Shown: positions 44,235-54,179 of the stretch, piece by piece | Layout of the letters: the number at the start of each line of letters is the position of its first letter | Position numbering within the stretch: position 1 is the first letter of the stretch | Source of the DNA: Taxawa tesnikishii (nom. ined.) | Taxonomy: Eukaryota > Ascomycota > Dothideomycetes > Dothideales | Assembly (NCBI GenBank): GCA_030247885.1 | Contig: JAPDRO010000001.1 | Coordinates: forward strand, 558,001 to 622,000 | Reading direction: 5' to 3' | Length of the DNA: 64,000 bases | Made by a program: the position numbers and the translations under genes | Notes under the pieces: model-generated | The model's input: only the letters and a program-made list of their open reading frames with translations | What the model was told of the DNA's origin: nothing | The model's database searches: none

Positions 44235-46425
44235 TCATTCCAGCCCGCTCTGCGTTGCCATACCTATACCCTGCCGCTGTTGCCACGACCATTCCTTCAA
44301 CGTATCCGCACCCACGCTCCGCTTGTTCATGAGCGCCTGCCTCCTCATCCCGGCCACGTTTTCGTCCGCAGCAGTGAGTCTCTCGATGCTCTCGGCACTG
44401 TTCCGGTGCTGTGTGCTGATGCTACGGCTGTGGTTGCGCATGTGTCTCCATATCTGTCGGGCTTCGTCGGGATCCGAAGGTGGCATGAGGATCGCCTGTG
44501 TTGTCGCTGCGTCTGAACGCGCCGTGTACGAGATCGGGGAAGGCGAGGACGGTAGCGGCTGAGCGGGCGGCCACACGGACGAGGGGCCGGTGTGCTGTGG
44601 TGATGCGCATGAAGACGTCGCTGAAAGGCAACGGAGATTGGAAGAAGGTACGAGAGGAGATGATGAGGGAAAGGATTGCGGTGTTGATAGACCGGTGGAG
44701 AACGTACTTGTGGAACTGGTTGCATGTATGGTAGTTGGACGAGAGATTGAACGCGAGTGGCGACGTGCAGAAGAACTGCAGTCCGCCCCGGATCTTTGCA
44801 GGTTCAGAACATGCTCGTGATCCAGGTCGGAGGGGTCGACGTACTCACGGATTGCCGACAGCGCCACGTCCGGGGGTTGTTGCGAATGAGGAAGTCGATC
44901 AGATGTTTCTGACCGTTGTAGGTAACACCGTCTGTTGGAGCTTCGTCACCTGGCAAACTCCACATCGAGTCACGGTTCGGCCGGCGTATTTTGCAGTGGT
45001 GCCGTACCATAAGAATGGTGTCTTCTGGCAACAGGCTATGGCGGTATCGAGCCGTGACGGTGAACAACGCCGTTGACCCGTAGCCGAGTTCGCGCTCCAG
45101 TTCAGCAGTCAAAGTATCCATCAGCTTGGTCGTGCTCTGCGAACACGAAAGGTTTTGCTTCCGCAGGATATTGACCTTTAGAAACATCTCCAACCGTTGT
45201 CCGGCCGAAAGGGAAGAGATGGTGCGTTGGCCGACCACGTCCAGAAGCACACCCGTTTCTGGCCGAACGCTGAGTTTGAGCTTTCGAATTTCACCAATCT
45301 GTCTGTCCGCAGTTGGTGAGGTTGTTGTTGCTTCTGCTTCAACGGCTACCCAGATGACGGACTCCTCATTCACGTCGAGCGACTGAATGTCCGGAAGCAG
45401 GCGCAGCCTGATATGCATCGGCGCCAGTGGTGGTTGAGGAATTGCGACATTCGACTTTTGGTTGACAGGTGACGGAGGTCGAGCATGTCGACGGGCTGGC
45501 CGCGGAGTGTTCTCAGGGGAAGGTGAGCCTGAAGCCTGGAGAGCCGGATTGACAGGCGCGGTTACTGTCACTACTAGGTTAGGACTGGGATCCGAAGCCG
45601 GATACCCTTCGAAGGAGACCCGTGGTTCCGCTGTGCTCTGAGTTGATGGCTGGCGCGATGCGGATGATTCCCTACCCGGAAACTTCAACGTGCTCCTGGA
45701 GCGAGTCAAGATGCCTTCTTTGACCTTGGATATAACACGTCTGTGAACAGACTTCTTTCGCTGCAATGAAGGAGCTGGGCGCGTCGTCTCAGCAGATGCT
45801 CGGGGCAGGGCGGCATCCTCAACAGCAAAGTCCGTCCGTGTCCGTCCAAGGTTGAGGCTTGGTCTTGCAGATGGCACAGACGGCATAACAACAATTTTAT
45901 CAACGGGGGACTTGGGATGTATCGTGACTGCCTGCTGGATCCTTTGATTTTCGTCGTTCGAAACTGATGGCACGTTCGTCACGAAGGGTGCAGTTGGCGA
46001 AGCGTCAATGGCGTTTGTCTGTTTCGTGCATTGTCGTAGATTTTCCCTCGTTTTTCGTACTTTCAGAGGAGACTCTTGCGGTCGCCGCACATGGCTGGAC
46101 GGAATGTCCGCAGGGGCAGTGGTTTGGCCAATGAATGTCCGAGGAAGGGGACGACAGGGATCGCCTTCCAAGGTATTTGCGGTCACTGAGCTGGAGGATC
46201 CGGCATTCGAGGGGAAGACGTGCGCTTGCGGTTGAAACCAGCTCTTGAGGCCAACATTTCCGGTGAGATAAGGAGGAATTGGGTTGATCAGCCGTTGAAC
46301 GATCTCGACGTGTAGCGGCGAGTATGCTTGGGATGGGACATTCTGCGATTGGGATCGTGTCAACAGTAATAGAACCAACTCAACAGTGAATTCATACGTA
46401 CCTCAGAAGCACGATTGGACGGCAT
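44235..46425 (-). CDS. fungal-specific protein of unknown function
   Basis: My model has five exons: 46402-46425, 44849-46342, 44708-44775, 44530-44620 and 44235-44495, giving 645 aa with all phases consistent. The start MPSNRASE is followed by NVPSQAYSPLHVEIVQRLIN and a long disordered, basic and Ser/Pro-rich part (about 60-300). An ordered region from about 310 onward includes APMHIRLRLLPDIQSLDVNE, a beta-rich stretch reminiscent of an adhesion or C2-like sandwich, and ELERELGYGSTALFTVTARY. The helical region VFMRITTAHRPLVRVAARSA comes after the third intron. The last intron is only 34 bases in this model and the C-terminal splicing is uncertain. I recognise no family. It is tandem with the FTS-like gene, 173 bases after its stop. 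Confidence 0.6.
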
Positions 46426-46597
46426 CGCAGAGGGTTTCGTCGCATAAGCTCGGTCGGCAAGAATGCAAAACGACAACCGGGGTTGAGAATGAGCAAGACG
46501 AACGAACGATGATACTGGCACGGACACCAATAGACAAACCAACCGTCGACAGCTTGTGTTGAGCAACGGCCTCTTGCGAGCGCTTTCCGCACCTGAT

Positions 46598-47707
46598 TCA
46601 TTGAGATGCGGCAACTTGCTCCAAGGGCGTGGCTGCCTGCTCCAGCACTTCCGGGGCCAAGTCTGTGAAGTTGATCTATGACAGATTCAGCGTCCCAGCA
46701 TCTTAACGATCAACCAAATGCACTCACGAGATCATCGCTGGGGCTCGTCCCGCCATACAGTACGTGCTCTGATACGCTCATCTGCATACCCTTGCGGACC
46801 CTTTCCTCCCACACGCCTTCCCAATTCCACTCGCCAGGTCGTCTAGCGCCTCGCGTTTGCTGACGCGAAGTAGGAGAAGCCAAGGTGGTGTCCGCACCTG
46901 GTTGCGGGACTGTCGAGGGCCGACCTATCATGCCCGCCCTGTGAGTCCGCCAAGCGTGCCACGCGCCAGGATTACCAGCTGCTTCGAGAGGTACGGAGTC
47001 AAGCACACTCTCGGATTCGAACGTGCTGCGCAAGTAGTACAAGACTTCTACAATATGCACCGCCCGAGGCTGAATGGTTGCCGGAGGCGAAGGTGCATCA
47101 CTCGCCACCTGAGGTACAGCGGCCGGACCGACTCCCACGGACCCTGGGCTCTCTGGTCTCTGTGTGCTTGTGACGGCATCACCCTTAATCCGACCGAGCC
47201 AGTGAGGAAAGCCGTGTTGCAGACTGAACCCTCCTGGTGGCAAACGCTCCTCATCAGTGGCGCTCACGGTGTCCGCACCCGTATCGTTAGTGGTGTATGT
47301 ATACGTAGTCAAAGGGGTAATCAATGGATGAAAGATGTCGGTGAAGAACTTGATAATAGGAGGTCTCTCCGGATAATCGGTTGGGAATGATAGCTGGAAT
47401 CTGAGGATGGTAGGGGCATATGGGCCTGTCGGTAAGACATTTGTTAGATACACCCGGGCGCACCAAGTCGTCCGTAGCTTCTCACCCCGGCGTACAAACA
47501 GCACTCCTGTCCATATGAAAGGATCACTCGGTTTCGGAGTTAGGTATATGCCTTTCGGAGTGGCATGCTTTGCTCCTAAGCTAGAGAAGGAAGCATTGTG
47601 AGCTTGCTGACATGGTTTCGAGCAAGCGGACGACGATACACGTACAATTCAAGCAGGAGATTCTGTCGCCGGAGAGCAGAGAGATTGTTGTTCGTGGTTG
47701 ACGGCAT
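46598..47707 (-). CDS. ftsA: FTS/AKTIP-like UEV protein (E2 fold without active Cys)
   Basis: Exons 47646-47707, 47486-47580, 46728-47425 and 46598-46675 give 310 aa. After MPSTTNNNLSALRRQNLLLE the ubiquitin-conjugating (UBC) fold begins: GIYLTPKPSDPFIWTGVLFV, GPYAPTILRFQLSFPTDYPE and RPPIIKFFTDIFHPLITPL. Where an active E2 would have its Cys soon after HPN, this protein has HPLITPLTTYTYT and no Cys, so it is an E2 variant. Length and an insertion before the late helices (VHIVEVLYYLRSTFES) match Aspergillus FtsA, which with Hook and FHIP links early endosomes to dynein. The last exon ends NFTDLAPEVLEQAATPLEQV. Assignment to FTS rather than another UEV rests on these features. Confidence 0.7.
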
Positions 47708-48618
47708 GGCTGGCGGTGCTGGTATGCGCTTGACGGTGAGACGTTTGGAAGGGTGTTCGCCTTGTTACCGGCTTGACTTCGGATGGCCCCTCGCTTTGAA
47801 GATTGTCGTGACCATTGCAACCTCCACGACTCGCATGCTTCATTCTGAATACCCTACGATCGGGACGAACCCGGTCCAGGTCGGCCAACCTTCATGCAGC
47901 CCATGTCAGCCACTTCGGATCATTGCTGATGCAATACCATACCAAAGACCTCGGTTTGCGTTTCTCCAGAGTTAGTTGGGAGAAACGAGCAACTAAGAAG
48001 CAGCTGCCGAAGGCACGCTTGCTGAATCGGAGCCGCCGCTCAGCTGGCAGATTGCCTGATACATGCGACTTTCGCGCCCGAGAGGGTTACATACGTCGTC
48101 CAGAGAAAGCACAGAGAAGCTCGCTGGCAGCCTCGCCCTCCTCCGCGACACGAACGAGAACGGAGCAATGTTTCATGCAGCCACCGACGAATGGTATCGG
48201 AGTGAGTTACGTGAAGGCTTGGAGGATTCCGCAATTCGAGTGGGGTGTTGCCGATCGACACGCGCTATTGATCCCCTTGAGTACCTGAAGCCAGTCAAAA
48301 GACGCCCTTCCAAGGTCACTCGTCCGGCACACGGCAGCGTCACGAAAGGTTCGCTCCTGCTCGCTGGGAGGAAAACATGCAATCCTGGCACATGCCTCTC
48401 ACGTTGCTGATGCGACGCTGGCAATCTCCGAAGGGACGGATGCACATCTTATTGGCCTCCACGGTCAGACCTGGGAAACCCTGGAGACCCCGCATAAGAG
48501 GTAGGGATTGTCGAGAGGTAGGATATAAACGAACCTTTCTTCCTCCTACCTATTATTCGCCATCTGCTCGTTCGCTCCCCTGTTGCTTCGAGTCGGATCA
48601 CTGCGACAAGCGTCCAGG
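47708..48618. promoter_or_regulatory. divergent intergenic region, ftsA-like / sugar transporter
   Basis: This 911-base spacer holds the promoters of the two divergent genes. The plus-strand side has a C/T-rich stretch shortly before the transporter start (about 48535-48600). Open frames here show no family features, and I see no repeats. Confidence 0.4.
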
Positions 48619-50483
48619 ATGGCGATTGGAAATCTCTATGTCATTGCGGCTATCGCCGTCGTTGGCGGTGGTCTTTTCGGTAACACAACAAGAATCCCAT
48701 CACCAGAATTGACACCACTGATATGGCAAAGGCTTCGACATTGCTTCTATGTCCGCCATTCTTGGCACAATGGCGTACAAATGTTACTTCAACCAAGGCC
48801 CGGATGGCCCACCGTTCAACCAGAATCCTTCGTGTTCTGGTCCGAGATCGAGTGTGCAAGGCGGTATCACCGCAGCGATGCCTGCCGGATCATGGCTGGG
48901 TGCTATCGTTTCAGGTTACGTTTCGGACATCCTCGGTCGCAAGAAAGCGATCATGGTCGGATGCGTCATCTGGTGAGCATTTTTCACCCACTTTCGACTG
49001 CAGACTGACGTCGTGTTCGCAGGTGTATCGGCTCCGTCATCTGCTGCGCTTCACAGAACGTCGGGATGCTGGTCGCTGGTCGAGTGATCAACGGCCTTTC
49101 CGTCGGAATCGAGTCTGCACAGGTCCCCGTTTACATCTCCGAGCTCGCCCCGCCCTCGAAGCGTGGTCGCCTCGTGGGAACTCAGCAATGGGCGATTACC
49201 TGGGGTATTTTGATCATGTACTAGTAGGTCACACTGCGAGCCTGCATCTGTTCGGCATTGACGTCGGCCAGTATCTCTTACGGAGCCTCCTTCGTCGGAG
49301 GAAATGACGCATTCACCTACAGCACGGCCGTGTTCCGTATCCCATGGGGCATTCAGATGGTTCCTGCTGTTCTCCTTTTCACGGCAATGCTGTTCCTTCC
49401 AGAATCTCCACGTTGGCTGGCACGCAAAGATCGCTGGGACGACTGCCATAAGGTTCTGACGCTGGTCCATGGAAAAGGAAACCCCGATAGCCCATTTGTC
49501 GTACACGAGCTCCATGACATTCGCGACATGGTAGAATTCGAGGCCAAAAATGCGGATGTCTCTTACCTCGAGCTTTTCAAGCCACGCATGCTGAACCGAA
49601 CCATTATCGGTGCTTTTACTCAGATCTGGGCCCAACTTACGGGAATGAATGTAATGAGTGAGTGACAACGGCTTCTACAATGCCTCTGGACCGTCATCTA
49701 ACCTCATCAAAGTGTACTACATTACCTACGTCTTTGGCATGGCTGGTTACAAAGGCAATGCAAATCTCCTCGCGTCTTCAATCCAGTATATCATCAACGT
49801 CTTCATGACAATCCCGGCTCTGGTTTTCATTGATCGTTGGGGCCGGCGCCCTACACTCCTGGCTGGAGCTCTGCTCATGGCGACTTTTATGTTTGCCAAT
49901 GCAGGCATCCTAGCCACTCACGGAACCGTTGTACCTGGTGGCGTCGGCGGCGTCCCCGAAGAATCCATGTCCCTACAAGGCTCTGCCGCCAAAGGTCTCA
50001 TCGCCTGCACCTATCTCTTCGTTGCATCTTATGCTCCCACCTGGGGACCGGTCTCTTGGATTTATGTGAGTTGTAGCCTTGCTCTGATCCGCTGCATTTC
50101 CACTAACGATTGTGTAGCCACCCGAATTGTACCCTCTTCGCGTTCGCGGTAAAGGTGTCGCCTTCTCCACCTCCGCCAACTGGGCGTTCAATACCGCTCT
50201 CGGCGCATTTGTTCCTCCTGCGTTCGAGAACATTAGATGGAAGGTCTATCTGATCTTCGGTATCTTCGACATTGCCATGTTCTTCCACGTCCTCCTCGGC
50301 TTCCCGGAAACTGCGGGCAAGACCTTGGAGGAGACCAAGGAAATGTTCGAGGACCCCAATGGCATTCCGTACATTGGCACTGCGCCCTGGAAGACCAGGG
50401 TCCAGACCAGCAGCGTGCGCCACCTCGAGGATGGCCAAGTGCCTGTGGAGAAGGTCGAGGCCTTCAAGAACGACGATGCTTAG
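48619..50483 (+). CDS. MFS sugar transporter, second copy of the family
   Basis: Six exons (48619-48679, 48732-48972, 49023-49223, 49272-49657, 49713-50065, 50118-50483) give 535 aa in phase. Sugar-porter motifs are GFDIASMSAILGT after helix 1, SDILGRKKAIMVG in loop 2-3, GRVINGLSVGIESAQVPVY, ELAPPSKRGRLVGTQQW, PESPRWLARK after helix 6, QIWAQLTGMNVMMYYITYVF in helix 7, DRWGRRPTLL, PPELYPLRVRGKG and PETAGKTLEETKEMFE at the end. The DI-S-MSAILG start resembles fungal pentose and hexose porters. It differs from the transporter at 30-32 kb in intron positions and sequence, so the two are not a recent duplication. The substrate is not predictable. Confidence 0.92.
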
Positions 50484-51133
50484 CATCGTGAAATGAACCA
50501 TTGTGGAGCTCTGAATGTCAAGAACTGTACTCCAATCGAAAGCTTCCATTCGGAGGACGTGGCTTAGTGAAGGACATGATTCACGTATACATCTTGTAAT
50601 CGTCTTGCAAATGATCGACAGGTCTGTCCTAGGGATCCTTGCCATAGGCGTGCTAATCCACATTGCATTTGCGCTCGTATCGGAAGGGGATCGTTGCGGT
50701 ACAAGCGATAGACATGACCGGAGAACGATTAGTCAAAGTCAAAAGGTACATCGTGTAAGAGACTCGGTAGCGCGAAAGCCTGGCGCGTACTGTTTCCCGC
50801 TCAACAGTCCGTCCGTTGTGCGCCAAAAGCGTCCTTCCGTCCTCTCTCTCAGAGGGCAATGGCGTGCGCTCTCCCGATCTCCATGAACGCCCTGGTTATC
50901 CCTAGCGGTGATTGCCTGAATTGAGACCCGTAACCCTTCCAACGCCTTCTGCGAGATTTCATGGTGACGGGAGTAATAGCGTCACGGTAGGAGCTCCGGA
51001 CGACTCCATCAAACGGTCGTGATACCAGGTGTGCCACGCTCCACCAACATCCTGCAATAGTTGGCTTTGTCGCCTGTAGTTGGGGAGTCAGATCAGCCGT
51101 GCGCGCATGCTGTCGGATGGGATGGGGAAATAC
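50484..51133. other. convergent intergenic region
   Basis: The 650-base spacer lies between two converging genes. I see no gene, repeat or mobile-element end in it. Confidence 0.4.
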
Positions 51134-52465
51134 TCACACCTTCCGAGGAGGTTTCGTTTGCGGTACTTCAAGACCAGGAGTCTGCGGGCTTTCGCCCTCC
51201 TCAGAGGCGCTCCATGCACTGTACAAGCTTGTAGTCTTGACCGTTGCCGGCTTTCGCTCGAAACTTGCCGTTCTGAATGGTAACGGTCTCAGTGAAGGGG
51301 AGGGACGGTGTGCGCGCAGCGAAGAAGAGGGGCTACTCGGACGTGGTGCAGGAGAGGACTGTAGAGGTCTTACAGCGGGATGTGGACCGCTTATGGGTAG
51401 TGAAGAAGGTGAAGGCACGGTTAGGAGCTCTGATTGAGGATTCAACGGCGAGCTCGAGTCAGCTCGCCTTAGCTGCGGCCGGCCAAGGTCCTTGAAAGGA
51501 CATCGATCCATGGTCGGAAAGAGTGTCTTCGTCCGCTCTGCTTCCTCGACCGAGCGACCCAAAGATGTTTTTCCGGATCCACGGCTACAGTTTGTTGACA
51601 CTGACGCATGACTGTCTTTCCGGTCTGGTATGGAATCAAGGTGCGGGGCAGGCTGTTCGTGAGGGGGACCGTACTCTTCACCGTCGGAACAGTGGTAGCG
51701 TGCAAGGAGATCGTTCTGTACCCATATAATTTTGCCAAGCGCTTTTGTGACGGCAACTTTCCGGGACATTTCAATGTCTGGGTGACCCAGGATGGCTTCG
51801 TAGATGGCGTTTTGAATGTAACCCAGACATGCTCCAAGGAAGATGTAGTCGATATGGAGAGGGTTTGTACGACCGCCGCCAAAGTGCATCAGACTGGTGG
51901 CACGATGAGTAAGACGTAATTTGTGGTGATGGCCCGAAGATAACGGCAGATGTCATGGCTTACCCAACTCTGTCTAGATACTCCCAGTACTCGGGAGTGG
52001 AAGGATCTGTGTTCAGTCTAGTAAGGTACCACCGCAAGATCTTCACGTCCCTTTTCGTCAGCAGTCTGGCAACAGAAGACTGTGAAGGCCTCACACACCA
52101 TTTCCCGATGTTTGACCTGTGTGCCCATTTCTGGAAGCCAGTAGTCTACCGGGTCTTCAATGCGGGTATCTCGTGTTGTGAAGGCCCGAGCAGTGACGTC
52201 GTAATGTAGTATTTTCTTGAAAACAGATTCCACGATGCTCGGAACTGCTTGTTTGATGTGCTTCTGATTCTCGCGTAGTGCAGCAATGTCCTCTAATCCG
52301 ACGGTCAGCAGTGCCCTAGAGCACCGGACGGATGTGGGAAGCACCATTGTTGAATTCAAGGAAGGATAGCAAGAACTCTATCCGTGCAGGTAACTTTGTA
52401 AAGAGCTCCTTCCGGTCGACGTGTTGCATCTCCTGGAGTATCTTGTCTTCCAGTATTCTTGGCAT
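51134..52465 (-). CDS. protoglobin-type globin-sensor domain protein
   Basis: Four exons (52345-52465, 52099-52292, 51964-52040, 51134-51893) give 383 aa in phase. The first about 230 residues match the fungal protoglobin family: MQHVDRKELFTKLPARIEFL, then EDIAALRENQKHIKQAVPSI, KKILHYDVTARAFTTRDT, HREMILRWYLTRLNTDPST, YWEYLDRVGLMHFGGG and PLHIDYIFLGACLGYIQNAI, ending with KALGKIIWVQNDLLARY. Members fold like globins and bind heme in the archaeal and bacterial prototypes; whether the fungal ones sense oxygen or another gas is not known. The His in the LMHFGGG segment is a candidate proximal ligand. The last about 140 residues are disordered and rich in Pro, Ser and Arg, without an output domain. 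The intron 1 donor (GTGCTT) is weak. Confidence 0.8.
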
Positions 52466-54179
52466 TGTGAGAGATGTGGATGATACGTGACCGGGACTCA
52501 CGTGGGGTAGGCAGGAAACAAGAGATATAAGCACGAAGATACGGGTACATGAATACTTCTCGACCGGCGGTTCTAGCTTGCCGTTGGGTAATCAGAGACA
52601 TTGAAGCAGATGGAACGACGCTCGTCGCAACGGTAAAAGCCACGAAAAGCCACGGCAAGTCCGAAAGACGTAAGAATTTGTTGGAAAGCCGAGACGGGAC
52701 CAATTGAGCGTGAACGTGTTCCGGGGACCTAATTGTTCTCTAGATGCCATTGGCAGCCCACTCGTTGGTTGGTGCTTTCTATCGACAGTTGCAATCCGGG
52801 TTGTTCAACTGTCATCAGCCGTTGTAGGCTATCGATGGCTTGCCATAGTTCACACGCTTCTAGCCTGTGTCTCTTCCTACGTGCAATGCTGATCGTATTT
52901 CTCTCTGAACGGCCTCTGTTTGAGTCGTGAGAACATGTGTAGACCGAGGAGGAGATGCGATACGTATGTGTAAGAGAGAGCAATGGTTAGCAGCGGACGG
53001 GACGGGCCGTCTTGCCGCGGTACAGCAGAAGGCCGCTTTATCGAAACCAACCCCAATCAAGCGGTCCGATAGTTGAACGAGATTTGTATTGTGCGCAAAG
53101 CAGGCGGCTATTGCATACCCATTGCGCCGTTTTCCCTGCAGTATCCGAACTGCTTCGGCCACTGGGTCTGCCACACCTCAACGCGACACGTCCCCTACTG
53201 CTATCGGAAATTCCATAGCTCAGTCTACCGCTCCATACTTGCCTCACCTCTCTATCAGTGCTGTGAATTTCGAGACGTCCCCGAATATGGCCGTTCACTC
53301 TAGCAGACCCGACTCTCGATGTCGGGCACACGGACACCTACGGTGCAATACCGCCGTATGGCGGACATATCCAGACAATGAGAACCGGTAGCAAGCATTG
53401 CGCGCAGTAGCGCCTTGTTCCTGCTAAATTTCTGATGCTTTGGCCTATGTACCCACTTGCGAAGCAAACATAGTGTTACATTCTTACTTTCGTCTGTTAA
53501 TCTGCAGCTACCCTCAAGCTGTCCTAACCTTCATATCATCGATAGAGAAAACCAGTACAGCCGGCGCATCCCTTCAGCCACACGGTTGTCTCCTTGTTCC
53601 CTGGCATGACCGCAGCACCCGTGCCAGGCCGAACCCAATCTTCCACCTCAGCGGGGCCCAGTCTAGACACCGATCAACAAGATAAACTTTCTCGCAAGGT
53701 AAAAATCTTCTCGCCTACGGAAATACAAGTACCGCATCCCCTTGCAGTTCCGCCTCTGTCTTCTCTTCGTTTTCGCCGAATGTAGCATGCTGTGGTTAAA
53801 GAGAGGCTCGTGAGCACATAACATCATGCCCCCTTTGCTCGCGAACATCAAATGCAACGCTCGCCTGCCGAGGCAAAAAATAGCAAGTAAGGCAACACAA
53901 AGGCAACAGGCCCACAATAACACCGAAAACGATGCAGATGCAAGTGTTTCAAAAAAGCAAAAGGTATAGTGCGATGCCCGCGAATGCCGTACACCATGCA
54001 GAGAGTGCGAGAAAGCAAAACAGGAGAAGCCATACAGTCTAAACGCCAAGGGCGGGGGAATGAAGACAATGTAGAATTCATGTGGACAGCCATGCCCTGT
54101 GGCTGTTGACATGCCTTTTTTCTTCTTCTTCTCTGTTTCCTGCTGTTGTTTGTGGATGTTTCGGATGAAGTGCAAGGCC
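52466..54179. other. long intergenic region
   Basis: This 1714-base stretch is the longest without a gene in the window. It should hold the promoter of the globin-like gene and the dbf4 3' UTR. A/T-rich runs and a CTTCTT stretch at about 54118-54132 are seen near dbf4. Small frames on both strands lack any family signature. I find no inverted repeats, tRNA or transposase remains. Confidence 0.4.

Noticed and set aside
48619-50483. A biosynthetic or sugar-use cluster around the transporters, SDR and amidotransferase
   Set aside because: No backbone synthase, pathway regulator or set of related enzymes accompanies them.
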